NCBI GenBank assembly: GCA_012514775.1
Contig: JAAYZQ010000505.1
Location: 1-29,272 of the forward strand
Length of the DNA: 29,272 nt
From: Anaerolineaceae bacterium
GTDB taxonomy: Bacteria; Chloroflexota; Anaerolineae; JAAYZQ01
Direction: 5' to 3'
Shown: positions 15,537 through 23,454 of the stretch, piece by piece
Position numbering within the stretch: position 1 is the stretch's first letter
Layout of the letters: every line of letters begins with the position of its first letter
Made by a program: the position numbers and the translations under genes
Notes under the pieces: model-generated
Databases searched by the model: none
What the model was told of the DNA's origin: nothing
Seen by the model: only the letters and a program-made list of their open reading frames with translations

Positions 15537-16397
15537 CTACTTGATGACCAGGATGGGCCGGTCGATCTGGACCATGATCTTGCGGGCCAGGTCGTCCAGG
15601 AGTAGCTTCTGCCACAGCTTGCCGGGATGGGCGCCGATGACGACCAGATCGTAGTCACCGCAGCGCGCCTCGTGCAGGATTTCGTCCAGGACCAGGCCGT
15701 GGCGCACGAGGGGCCGGGCCTGCACGCCGGGGCGGACGAGCAGCTGCACATCTTGTATCAAGAGCTCGCCTTCGGGGGCACGCTCCTCGATGAGCTCCTC
15801 GGCCGCCGCGCGCAGGTGCCCGTCTGCAATTCCCGGACCCGCACCGATCTGTGACATGACGTGCAAGACGGTGATCTCTTCCTCTCCGCGCAGCATGTCG
15901 GCAGCCTGGGCCGTAAAGCGGGCCAGCAGTGGGGGGCCTACCCTGGTCGCCCGGAGCACCGGGTCGGCCAGGACGCTGCCTGCTCCGCTGTCGCAGAGAA
16001 GGATGCGCCGGACGGCTCGGGGCTTGCCCTTGACGACGAGGACCGAGCAAGGAGCATGCTCCACGAGGTGGACCGACTCGCTCCCCGGCCGAAAGCGGCC
16101 GAACCGGCCTTCGTGCCAGGGCTCGCCGACGAGGACGAGGTCGTAGCCGTCCTCCTCGGCCTCGCGAACGACCTCGTGGACAGAGCTGCCCAGCCGGACC
16201 TTGCTCTCGAGGATGGGAGCCTGGGCAAGGACCTCCCGGGCCCGGGCCAGGGCCGGCTCGAGGCTCGCACGATCGCGGGCATGGCCAGCCACGGCCAGAA
16301 CCGTGATCGCCGCACCGGCCTGGTGGGCGAACTGGGCGCTCAAGTGGAGCGTCACTTCATCGTTTGGCAATCCGTGCACCACGATCAGTATGCGCAT
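15537..16397 (-). CDS. Tandem universal stress protein (two UspA domains)
   Basis: A 286-residue cytoplasmic protein with two Usp folds. The first (about 1-122) begins MRILIVVHGLPNDEVTLHL and ends in a nucleotide-loop-like GRFRPGSESVHLVEHAPCSVLVVK. The second (about 130-286) has YDLVVIGAHPGKLWQKLLLDDLARKI and ends IDRPILVIK; its G-x2-G-x9-G(S/T) ATP motif is degenerate. Usp proteins bind ATP or other ligands and act in stress adaptation. It is the last gene of the phosphate locus, 14 bp after the Na/Pi-like gene. Its position suggests induction with the pst genes; its ligand is unknown. Confidence 0.88.
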   Translation of the reverse strand: MRILIVVHGLPNDEVTLHLSAQFAHQAGAAITVLAVAGHARDRASLEPALARAREVLAQAPILESKVRLGSSVHEVVREAEEDGYDLVLVGEPWHEGRFGRFRPGSESVHLVEHAPCSVLVVKGKPRAVRRILLCDSGAGSVLADPVLRATRVGPPLLARFTAQAADMLRGEEEITVLHVMSQIGAGPGIADGHLRAAAEELIEERAPEGELLIQDVQLLVRPGVQARPLVRHGLVLDEILHEARCGDYDLVVIGAHPGKLWQKLLLDDLARKIMVQIDRPILVIK

Positions 16398-16411
16398 TGC
16401 GACTCCACCCT

Positions 16412-17569
16412 TCAGACTAGCAGCAACAAGATGGGCACCAAGAAGATGACGGCCATGAACAAGGCCAGGTTCCGATTCCTGGCGGTCACCCAGCTCACAG
16501 AGCTGAGGATCGCGCGCTCGTACACCGGGTAGAAGACAGCCAGGATGAGGACCGAAATGATGGCGATGCTAATCATCTCGACAAAGACGATGGTAAACGC
16601 CGGCGGATTTTTCAGCAGGACGGCTGCCAGGAGTGTATCGACAAAGGTGGTGATGTTGGCCCCCATGATATAGGGGATCACATTTTCGCGCCGCACAAAG
16701 CCACGGGCGCTGAGGGGCACCAGGATGCTGAGGGAGACGCTGACCGACATGGAGATCAGGGTTATCACGGCACCGACGATGAACATGACCCACGGCCGGT
16801 AGACAAGGCGCGACATCCAGCCCACCTGGCTCTCCTTGAGGGTGCTCTGGGGCAGGCACCGATCGAAGAGGTTGAAGCTAAAGAGGATGACGCCCAGGCC
16901 TACCAGGAAGACGGCCCACTCGGGCAAGAGGGCCACGACGGCGTTGCTGATGGGCTCGACCGCCTGCTCGGTGATGGAGCTGAGCAGGGCCCCGGAGCGA
17001 AGCTGCACCCGGTCGAGGACGCCGTGATTCAGGAGCCAGGCGCCGAGGACCAGGCCCGGCAGGTAGGTCGTGGCGGTGACCGTCAGGGAGAGCAGTCCCA
17101 TGCTCAGGCTCGTCGAGCGGTTGCGCCCGCGCAGCACGTAGAGAAAGCCGATAAATAGGACGATAAAGCTGGCCCCGAGCCGGCTGCCGGTGATCATGGC
17201 AAAGGCGCCCAGCCGGTCCAGCACGCCGGCGTCAAAGAAGGTCAGGGCGGCGGCGGCGACGGGCGAGCCGCTCATGATGGTGTAGGCAAAGAGCCAGCCG
17301 AAACCCAGGCTGTTGGCCGGGCTGGTGACGGCCAGGGTACGTGTCAGGGGGGCAAGGCCACCGGCGCCCTCTTTCATGAGGGTGATGGCCAGGACAAAGA
17401 GATAGAGGCTGGCAACAAAGAGCCCGATTTTGCCCAGGTTCATCCACGTCCACCAGCCCCGGGCGAGGCGTGCTGGCGGCGCCAGCACAAAATCCAGCCC
17501 GGACGTGGGCTGCTCCAGTCGCGACGACGGGCTTACGAAGCGCGGATCGGGGGATTCATCCGTTTTCAT
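16412..17569 (-). CDS. Na/Pi-cotransporter-family (NptA/PF02690-like) membrane protein
   Basis: A 385-residue membrane protein with about nine helices in two inverted-repeat-like halves. Family features: WTWMNLGKIGLFVASLYLFVLAITLMKEG, SGSPVAAAALTFFDAG and SRLGASFIVLFIGFLYVL in half one, and YIMGANITTFVDTLLAAVLL in half two, like the QSSS/GANIGTT repeats of Na/phosphate cotransporters. The usual serine-rich motif is altered (SGSPVAAA), and there is no C-terminal PhoU domain, unlike YjbB. In the pst operon it could import or release phosphate or a related anion; the direction is not predictable. The ATG at 17569 overlaps the preceding gene's TGA as ATGA, which implies translational coupling and fixes the start. 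An upstream in-frame start would fall inside the preceding gene. Confidence 0.85.
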   Translation of the reverse strand: MKTDESPDPRFVSPSSRLEQPTSGLDFVLAPPARLARGWWTWMNLGKIGLFVASLYLFVLAITLMKEGAGGLAPLTRTLAVTSPANSLGFGWLFAYTIMSGSPVAAAALTFFDAGVLDRLGAFAMITGSRLGASFIVLFIGFLYVLRGRNRSTSLSMGLLSLTVTATTYLPGLVLGAWLLNHGVLDRVQLRSGALLSSITEQAVEPISNAVVALLPEWAVFLVGLGVILFSFNLFDRCLPQSTLKESQVGWMSRLVYRPWVMFIVGAVITLISMSVSVSLSILVPLSARGFVRRENVIPYIMGANITTFVDTLLAAVLLKNPPAFTIVFVEMISIAIISVLILAVFYPVYERAILSSVSWVTARNRNLALFMAVIFLVPILLLLV

Positions 17570-18624
17570 TCTCCGACCTCTGGCAGTTGAGGCGCCGGCT
17601 CCAGGTTCAGGCCGGGCGCTATCTCGGTCTGCCATAGACCCTTGACCAGCTCTTCGTAGGCCGACGACCAGCCACCCAGCTCGTCGACGCTAAAGGGCGC
17701 TACGAGGGCGGCCCACCCTTCGCCCTGGCAGGCCGGCGGCCGCATGTGGTGGGCGGCCAGGATCTGGAGGCCGGCGTCGCTGGCCAGGTAGTCCAGCAGC
17801 GCCTGGGCCGCCGGGCGCTCGGCGCGCGTGACATTGTCGTCGACGATGACGGCCGCGTGCCGGGCCACGATGGTGCGCCGGGGTGTCACAATCTCGAGGG
17901 CGACTCCGCGCTGCTGCGCCAGGAGCGCATCCTGCTCGTAGGTGACCAGCGCGTCGCCCGCCCCCAGCTCAAAAAGGGTCATGGCTGCCCGCGCGGACGG
18001 CGCCAGGAGCCGGACGTTGTCCCAGGCTGCGCCCAACCGCGCCCGGGCGGCAGCCGCGTCTCCGGTTTCCAACAGCGCGCTGCCATAAACTGCGAGGATC
18101 GACCATTGGCCGGCCCCGGAGGTTCTGGGGTCGCTGTGGATCAGTTGCGGCCCATCCTGGCCCAGCGATGAGAAATCGGCAATGTTCCAGGGATTGCCGG
18201 GGCGGGTGACGATGACCATGGGCGTGCAGCCGACGATGGACGGCCGGGTGTCGGCGCGCACCCGCCGCCCGACGCGCAGCCAGTCGACGTGTTCGGCCGT
18301 GCTCAGGAGGGCCACGTCGGCGGGAGCGCCGAGGTTGATCTGCCCGGCAAGGGTGCCCGAAGCGCCAAAGACGGATTCGATCTCGAGCGCGCGGCCGGTT
18401 TCGGCTTCCCAATCCTGCTCGAAGGCCGGCAACATCCCGTCGGTGAGCATGCCTTCCTGGGTGCTGAACGCATAGATGATGAGGCGCACCGGGGCCTGGC
18501 TGTCGGCCAGGAGGGCGCGCAGGGCATAGAATCCCACGAGGGCGACCAGCGCCGTTGCCAGGAGCCAGCTTCCCGTCCGGCGCCACTCTTGGCCCCTGAC
18601 CCACTCACTGACCCTTTGTGCCAT
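17566..18624 (-). CDS. Membrane-anchored sulfate/thiosulfate-binding-type (Sbp/CysP-like) protein
   Basis: A 352-residue solute-binding protein kept at the membrane by a helix at about 18-40; no lipobox cysteine is seen. It matches the Sbp/CysP sulfate-binding family rather than PstS: IYAFSTQEGMLTDGMLPAFEQDW, FGASGTLAGQINLGAPADVALLS, the anion-site region IHSDPRTSGAGQWSILAVYGSAL, and GDALVTYEQDALLAQQRG. The fold is bilobed and binds oxyanions outside the cell. It lies 18 bp after pstB, where phoU often sits, and overlaps the next gene by ATGA. No sulfate permease or ATPase gene is nearby. It may feed another anion to the Pst permease, or act as a membrane-tethered sensor. The ligand is unproven. 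Confidence 0.85.
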   Translation of the reverse strand: MAQRVSEWVRGQEWRRTGSWLLATALVALVGFYALRALLADSQAPVRLIIYAFSTQEGMLTDGMLPAFEQDWEAETGRALEIESVFGASGTLAGQINLGAPADVALLSTAEHVDWLRVGRRVRADTRPSIVGCTPMVIVTRPGNPWNIADFSSLGQDGPQLIHSDPRTSGAGQWSILAVYGSALLETGDAAAARARLGAAWDNVRLLAPSARAAMTLFELGAGDALVTYEQDALLAQQRGVALEIVTPRRTIVARHAAVIVDDNVTRAERPAAQALLDYLASDAGLQILAAHHMRPPACQGEGWAALVAPFSVDELGGWSSAYEELVKGLWQTEIAPGLNLEPAPQLPEVGE

Positions 18625-18642
18625 TCTCCGTCCTTTCCAGCC

Positions 18643-19422
18643 TCAGCCGATGTCGCCGGCCAGGTAAGCCTGGCTGCGCTCATCGCGGGGAGCGTCAAAG
18701 AACTCGACCGCCGAGCCGGTCTCGACCAGCTCACCCATCCAGAGAAAGATCACGTGATCGGCCAGGCGCCGGGCCTGGCGCAAAGCGTGGGTCACCATGA
18801 CGATGGTCGTCTCGACCTTGATGTTGCACAACTGCTCTTCGATGCCCTGGGCCGAGATGGGATCGAGGGCCGAGGTGGCCTCATCGCACAGCAGCACCTC
18901 CGGCTCCACGGCCAGGGCACGGGCCAGGCACAGCCGCTGTTGCTGCCCGGTGGACAGCCCCGTTGCTGGCGCCTGGAGCCGGTCCTTGACCTCGTCCCAC
19001 AGGCCCGCGGCGCGCAGGTATTTCTCGACGATGCGGTCCAGGTTGCGCCCGTTCCCCTTGTCCAGGCTGCGCTGCAGCCCGTGGATGCGCCGCCCGTAAG
19101 CCACGTTGTCATAAATCGACATGGGCAGAGGGAAGGGCTTGGGGGCGAGCATCCCCACCCGGGTGCGCACGTCGGTCACGTCGACGCCGCGCCCATAGAT
19201 GTCGATGCCGTTGAGCAGGACCTTGCCTTCCACGCGGGTGCCGTCGGTCTCTTCCAGGAGGCGGTTCAGCGTGCGCAGCAGCGTGGTCTTGCCGCAGCCC
19301 GAGGGCCCGATGATAGCCGTGATCTGCCGTGCCGGGATGTCGGCTGTGACACCCTTCAAGGCGTGCTCCGTCCCGTACCAGGCGTGCAGGTCGATGATCT
19401 TGATCTGGGATTCCGTCGTCAT
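18643..19422 (-). CDS. pstB: Phosphate ABC transporter ATPase PstB
   Basis: The 259-residue ATPase subunit of the Pst importer, working at the inner face of the membrane with PstA and PstC. It has Walker [10 protein letters not shown], PstB-specific [15 protein letters not shown], Walker [14 protein letters not shown] and the switch histidine in [15 protein letters not shown]. Two departures are visible. The signature reads LSTGQQQR instead of LSGGQQQR. The Q-loop region reads [12 protein letters not shown] where the usual pattern is VGMVFQKPNPFP, so the Q-loop glutamine is a proline. The start at 19422 is preceded by GGAAGGAGG 6 bases upstream. It lies 32 bp after pstA and 18 bp before the sulfate-binding-type gene. 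Confidence 0.95.
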   Translation of the reverse strand: MTTESQIKIIDLHAWYGTEHALKGVTADIPARQITAIIGPSGCGKTTLLRTLNRLLEETDGTRVEGKVLLNGIDIYGRGVDVTDVRTRVGMLAPKPFPLPMSIYDNVAYGRRIHGLQRSLDKGNGRNLDRIVEKYLRAAGLWDEVKDRLQAPATGLSTGQQQRLCLARALAVEPEVLLCDEATSALDPISAQGIEEQLCNIKVETTIVMVTHALRQARRLADHVIFLWMGELVETGSAVEFFDAPRDERSQAYLAGDIG

Positions 19423-19454
19423 CTCGGCCTCCTTCCGGATCCTGCTTCTGTCGC

Positions 19455-20309
19455 CTAGCGGACCACGTGTTTGGTCAGTCGCCGGGCAAAGCGGCGCGAA
19501 GCGAGGCTCAGGGCCAGGACGATCAAGGTGAGCACCAGGGCCGATGCGTAGGCGCGATCCTGCACGGCCGGAAAGGGCGTGCCAAGCTGGAAAAAGACGG
19601 CCAGCGGTAGTGAGGCCACGGGATCCATGAGGGAGGTCGGCAGCCGGTCCGTATAGCCGGCGGTAAAGAGCACCGAAGCCGCGTCGCCAATGGCGCGGCC
19701 AAAGGCCAACAGCACCGCCGTGAGCAGCGCCGGCCCGGTCTGCCGGACGATGACCTTGAGCGCCGTCTCGAACCGGGTCGCGCCCAGGGCGTACGACGCC
19801 TCTTTCAGCGCCGCCGGCACCATGGCGATGGCCTCGTCCATGCCGCGGGCCATGATGGGTAGCTCCAGGAGGGCAAGGGCGATGATGCCGCCCAGGAGCG
19901 ATGCACGCACGCCGAGCCAGAGCATGAGGATAAAACCAAAGGCGCCGTAGACGATGCTCGGCACGCCCCACAGGACGTCGAGGGCCAGGCGCGTCAGCTC
20001 GGCGCGGCGCGAGCGGGCGGCATATAGCTGCAGGTAAATGGCGATGGGCAGGCTGCCCACCATGGCCAGCAGGGTACCGCCGAGGGCCAGGTAGAGCGAG
20101 CCGACAATGGCGTTCAGGATGCCCCCCTCTTTGCCCAGGTAGTAGCCGCCCTTGGGTGTCTGGGTCAACATGGCCAGGTTCAGCGACGGCAGGCCCCGCC
20201 AGACGACGGTGCCCAGGATCAGGAGCAGGCTGCCCAGGACGATGGCCGCCGAAGCGAGCATCAGCACCTTCATCAGCGTCTCTTCCAGCCTTGCCCGGCG
20301 TCTGTTCAT
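19455..20309 (-). CDS. pstA: Phosphate ABC transporter permease PstA
   Basis: A 284-residue permease with six hydrophobic helices, the PstA half of the phosphate channel. The conserved coupling region [41 protein letters not shown] is read in pieces across residues about 175-215 and contains the EAA loop that docks on PstB. The [16 protein letters not shown] segment is also typical. The ATG at 20309 follows AGGAGAAGAGA, 9 bp after the pstC stop. Length and topology are normal. Confidence 0.95.
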   Translation of the reverse strand: MNRRRARLEETLMKVLMLASAAIVLGSLLLILGTVVWRGLPSLNLAMLTQTPKGGYYLGKEGGILNAIVGSLYLALGGTLLAMVGSLPIAIYLQLYAARSRRAELTRLALDVLWGVPSIVYGAFGFILMLWLGVRASLLGGIIALALLELPIMARGMDEAIAMVPAALKEASYALGATRFETALKVIVRQTGPALLTAVLLAFGRAIGDAASVLFTAGYTDRLPTSLMDPVASLPLAVFFQLGTPFPAVQDRAYASALVLTLIVLALSLASRRFARRLTKHVVR

Positions 20310-20318
20310 TCTCTTCTC

Positions 20319-21266
20319 CTATTCGTTGCGCACCAGGCGGACCAGCACCAGGCGGGCGCCCAGGTTAAAGACGAGGACGATGAGCAGCAGGATGAGCGCA
20401 CCGCCCAGGAGGGCCGCGTCGTAAAGCGGGATGGACATCATCTCCCCGTAGTTGTTGGCGATGAGGGCCGTGAGGGGATAGGCCGGGTCCAAGATGGAGC
20501 GGGGTACCTCGGGCACGTTGCCGACGACCATGAGGACGGCCATTGTCTCGCCAAAGGCGCGGGAAAAGCCGAGCACCACGGCGGCCATGACACCCGGCCA
20601 GGCCCGCCGCAGGACCACCCGGCGAACCGTCTGCCAGCGGGTGGCGCCCAGGGCAAGGGATGCCTCGCGCAGGCCCTGCGGCACGGCCCGGATGACGTCC
20701 TGAGCCACGGCGATGATGATGGGAAAGACCATGACCGCCAGAACCACGCCGCCCGAGAGGACGTTGTAGCCCGTGGGGTTGGTACTGCGAAAGAGGCCGA
20801 TGGGCCCCAGCCAGCGGTTGAGGAACGGCGCGACGTGGTCTCCCACCAGGGGCACGACGGTCAGGACGCCCCAGACGCCATACACCACGGAGGGGATGCC
20901 GGCCAGGAGGTCGATGAGGGGGTTGACGACGGCCCGCAGGCGCGACGACGCGTACTCGGCCAGGTAGATGGCGGTCAGCAGAGAAGGCGGAACAGCGATG
21001 ATCATGGCCACCGCCGTCACCCACAGGGTGCCGGCGATGAACGGGTAGAAGCCAAACATGCCCTTTAGCGGGCGCCAGGTGGTCGAAAAGAGCAGCTCCG
21101 ATAGAGGCCGGACGGCGAGGATCGGCAGGGCCCGCAGGAACAGGGCCACGGCAATGATCGGCACCAACAGCACCGTTGCCAGGGTCAGGAACCCCATGAG
21201 TTGTCTTGCCAGCCGGTCGCGTCGTTGCCTCCGGCGACGAACCTGGAGAACCATCGCCTTCTGCAT
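20319..21266 (-). CDS. pstC: Phosphate ABC transporter permease PstC
   Basis: A permease of about 315 residues with a basic N-terminus ([15 protein letters not shown]) and six helices. PstC features seen: [38 protein letters not shown], the EAA loop [20 protein letters not shown], and [18 protein letters not shown]. The ATG at 21266 follows GGGGAGAG. An in-frame ATG at 21284 and a TTG at 21329 are alternatives; the TTG would overlap the end of pstS. The last residues NE are 9 bp from pstA. With PstA it forms the transmembrane phosphate path. Confidence 0.94.
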   Translation of the reverse strand: MQKAMVLQVRRRRQRRDRLARQLMGFLTLATVLLVPIIAVALFLRALPILAVRPLSELLFSTTWRPLKGMFGFYPFIAGTLWVTAVAMIIAVPPSLLTAIYLAEYASSRLRAVVNPLIDLLAGIPSVVYGVWGVLTVVPLVGDHVAPFLNRWLGPIGLFRSTNPTGYNVLSGGVVLAVMVFPIIIAVAQDVIRAVPQGLREASLALGATRWQTVRRVVLRRAWPGVMAAVVLGFSRAFGETMAVLMVVGNVPEVPRSILDPAYPLTALIANNYGEMMSIPLYDAALLGGALILLLIVLVFNLGARLVLVRLVRNE

Positions 21267-21318
21267 GTCTCTCCCCGGTGGCATCTCGCCCCGCAACGAC
21301 TCAGGGCGAGGGGAAACG

Positions 21319-22308
21319 TCAATCGCCAAGCTTGTCGGCCTCGGTCGCCAGCCTCTCCGCGGGCAGTGCGATATAGCCCGCTTCGTCCACGAATGCCTGG
21401 CCGTCGGTCAGAATCCAGGAAATAAACGCCGCCGTCAGGCCATCGGGCTGTCCCCGGGTCACCAGGTTCAAGTCCCGGGCAGGTGGCGAGGGATACTTGT
21501 TGGTCGCGACCGCGTTGACGGCCTGCTCTTTGGTCAAATAGATCTCGTCGGCGTCGGCCTGCCCGTTGTCGTTGGCGTCGATGGGCGCTACCCGGGCGCC
21601 CTCCACCGGCAGGCCGGTGTCCACGTCGTAGGCATAGTTGAGATTGTTAAAGCCAATGGCCAGCGGGTCCTTGATCACGGCGTCCAGGAGGCCGGGGTCA
21701 CCATAGACGGCAATGCCCAGGAGATCCTCCTGCTGGGCGCCCAGGTACTTGGCCCAGGTCTCGGCCGCGCCACAGGCATCGGACCGGGTAAAGACGTGGA
21801 TGGGGTCGGAGACTTCGGGCCGTCCGATGGCCTGCCCCCACGTGGTGATCTCGCCGCTAATGAATATCCCCTGGAAAACCTCGCGGCTGAACCCCTTCTG
21901 CTGAAGGTCGTCCCACACCGGGTTCGCGGCGCTGATGGTCGGAAAGACGGCATCCTTGACGACGGCGGTCCAGAAGGCGCCTTTGGCCTCCTCTTCGGGC
22001 GAGATCTCGCGGGAGACCATGCCAATGTCCACGGCGCCGGCCAGGGCGTCGGCCAGGCCCTTGCCCGCACCCCCGGCCGAGATGTCGAGGCGCACGTCCG
22101 GGTAGACCTTCTGGAACTCTTCGCCCCAACGCACCATGAGGGGATAGAGCGCCCAGGCCCCCGAGATGGTGATGGTGCCCTCGACGCCGCCTTCCGCGCC
22201 GGCCGGCTGCGCGTCGCCCCCGCCGCCGCAGCCAACCAGGCCACCCAGTAGAGCGACGATGAACAGAACGGAGATGGAGTGCTTTATCCAATGTCGTCTG
22301 TGCCTCAT
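21319..22308 (-). CDS. pstS: Phosphate-binding lipoprotein PstS
   Basis: A 329-residue phosphate-binding protein. The signal peptide ends in the lipobox LVGC (Cys27), followed by a Gly-rich tether, so it is a lipoprotein. Binding-fold motifs seen: ITISGAWALYPLM, DISAGGAGKGLADALAGAVDIGMVSREIS, PIHVFTRSDACGAAETWAKYLG, and KDPLAIGFNNLNYAYD. The sugar-like DANDNGQADADE resembles a calcium EF-hand loop near the C-terminal lobe, a feature of some PstS relatives. The ATG at 22308 follows GGAGG 5 bases upstream; the frame remains open far upstream but only as an overlap with the preceding gene in another frame. It feeds PstCAB directly downstream. Confidence 0.94.
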   Translation of the reverse strand: MRHRRHWIKHSISVLFIVALLGGLVGCGGGGDAQPAGAEGGVEGTITISGAWALYPLMVRWGEEFQKVYPDVRLDISAGGAGKGLADALAGAVDIGMVSREISPEEEAKGAFWTAVVKDAVFPTISAANPVWDDLQQKGFSREVFQGIFISGEITTWGQAIGRPEVSDPIHVFTRSDACGAAETWAKYLGAQQEDLLGIAVYGDPGLLDAVIKDPLAIGFNNLNYAYDVDTGLPVEGARVAPIDANDNGQADADEIYLTKEQAVNAVATNKYPSPPARDLNLVTRGQPDGLTAAFISWILTDGQAFVDEAGYIALPAERLATEADKLGD

Positions 22309-22313
22309 GCTTG

Positions 22314-22336
22314 CCTCCTTCTGGCAATGCCAGGAG
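22314..22336 (-). promoter_or_regulatory. Possible ribosome-site-masking hairpin of pstS
   Basis: In the 41-base gap before pstS, the minus-strand message contains CTCCT (22336-22332), able to pair with the AGGAG core (22319-22315) of the pstS ribosome site, and the palindrome CTGGCATTGCCAG (22333-22321) between them. The two pairings partly compete. A structure over the ribosome site could tune PstS level against the first gene. Seen by eye only; no folding was computed. Confidence 0.35.
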
Positions 22337-22349
22337 CTTTTTGGATCGG

Positions 22350-23360
22350 TCACCGAGATGCCGGCCTGGCGATGAGTGCCGGCCGGTCGCTCCAGCGCAG
22401 CAGCGTAGCGGCCAGATCTTCCAGCCCGCCCTCGCCCGACTGGAGGGCCATGACCACCAGGTCGTGGCCCTCGCCGGCCAGCTCGCGCCGTATTTGCCAC
22501 TCCGGAGGTCCCTGCCTCATCCGCAGGCTGCTCTGGATCTCTTGCTCCTCCAGCCGGCGGGCAACCTCCTGCAGCTCGTGGCCCAGGGGCGTCTCGGCGC
22601 TCAACAGGGCTGGCAGCCCCTGGCGGTCCCGGGCATGTCCGGCGTGGGCGGCGCGGCGTCCTCCGTGCACGGCAGCCGGCGGTGGAACGACGGCCAGGAC
22701 GTTGACGGTGGTGGTGCCTGGCCGGGCCAGGCGAAGAACCCATTCGGCGGCGATGGCGTCGGACTCCAGGCCGCACGCGATGAGCAGGATCTTGGACACG
22801 GGCCACCGGGGCCTGGGTGCCACCAGGAGAGCCGCGGGCAGCCCTCGTCGCGACGCTTGGGCCGCCAGCCAGGGCTCTACCAGCGCACCCGCCGCCTCCC
22901 CGATGAGCAGCAGGTCGCACGGTGGCTCGCCGTACCGCCCTATCCAAGTCGCCAGGCCGCCCTCGCAGTCGGCATCCGTGACCTCGGCGTCCAACAACTC
23001 GCCCATCGATCGGGCATAGGCATCCAGCCTGCCCGCCGCGGGTCCATCCGGTGCACAAACCAGGAGCCTAAGCTTGTCGTGGGGCACCCGGCCCCAGAGC
23101 CGGGCCAGCGACGCGTCGATGGTCCTGGCGTCGCCCTGGACAACACACGGCTCGCGACCCAGGATACTCGCAATGGCGGAGAGGGCCTCGTCATCTTCCG
23201 GATCAGCCATGACCACGGTGATGCGTCCGCCTTGCTCCGCCACGGGCAGGGCATGAAAGCGATATGCTATCTCGGGTGGGAGAAGCCTGGCGAGATTGGG
23301 ATCCGCTCGTAACTCGTCGAGAGACAGGTAGGTTGGCTTTGGCCACTCCCTGGCACACAC
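22350..23360 (-). CDS. T2SSE_N/MshEN-like plus Usp-like fusion, first gene of the pst operon
   Basis: A 336-residue soluble protein. Residues about 20-95 resemble the N-terminal domain of type II secretion/pilus ATPases (T2SSE_N, the MshEN group): ARLLPPEIAYRFHALPVAEQ, then ITVVMADPEDDEALSAIASILG. Some such domains bind cyclic-di-GMP, but I do not see the canonical RLGxx repeats. Residues about 100-336 look like one or two Usp-type alpha/beta domains: KLRLLVCAPDGPA, CDLLLIGEAAGALVEPWL, SKILLIACGLESDAIAAEWVLRLARPG, HDLVVMALQSGEGGLEDLAATLLRWSDRPALIAR. No secretion ATPase is present. GTG start behind GAGGTG. It lies directly behind the Pho-box-like array and ahead of pstS, so it is likely phosphate-starvation induced. 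A nucleotide-binding regulator is inference. Confidence 0.75.
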   Translation of the reverse strand: MCAREWPKPTYLSLDELRADPNLARLLPPEIAYRFHALPVAEQGGRITVVMADPEDDEALSAIASILGREPCVVQGDARTIDASLARLWGRVPHDKLRLLVCAPDGPAAGRLDAYARSMGELLDAEVTDADCEGGLATWIGRYGEPPCDLLLIGEAAGALVEPWLAAQASRRGLPAALLVAPRPRWPVSKILLIACGLESDAIAAEWVLRLARPGTTTVNVLAVVPPPAAVHGGRRAAHAGHARDRQGLPALLSAETPLGHELQEVARRLEEQEIQSSLRMRQGPPEWQIRRELAGEGHDLVVMALQSGEGGLEDLAATLLRWSDRPALIARPASR

Positions 23361-23406
23361 ACCCGCGGCACCTCTTCAGAACGTAGGGTCATTGTGCCCT
23401 GAAGGG

Positions 23407-23447
23407 ATGATAGGGGGCGTGATGCACCCGTGACAAACCTGTGATAA
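23407..23447 (-). promoter_or_regulatory. Pho-box-like array and -10 element of the pst operon
   Basis: Between the PhoB-like gene's stop and the first operon gene, three heptamers repeat every 11 bp. On the minus strand these are TTATCAC (23447-23441), TTGTCAC (23436-23430) and GCATCAC (23425-23419). The 7+4 layout is that of PhoB-family direct repeats, and TTGTCAC matches 5 of 7 positions of the E. coli CTGTCAT half-site. TATCAT at 23412-23407 is a plausible -10, and no good -35 is present, as expected for an activator-dependent promoter. Sequence and period are seen; binding by the adjacent regulator is inferred. Confidence 0.7.
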
Positions 23448-23454
23448 TTTTTGT

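Noticed and set aside
22309..23058. PstS extended upstream to about 579 residues
   Set aside because: The extra part overlaps the Usp-like gene in another frame. A lipobox signal peptide and a good ribosome site mark the start at 22308.
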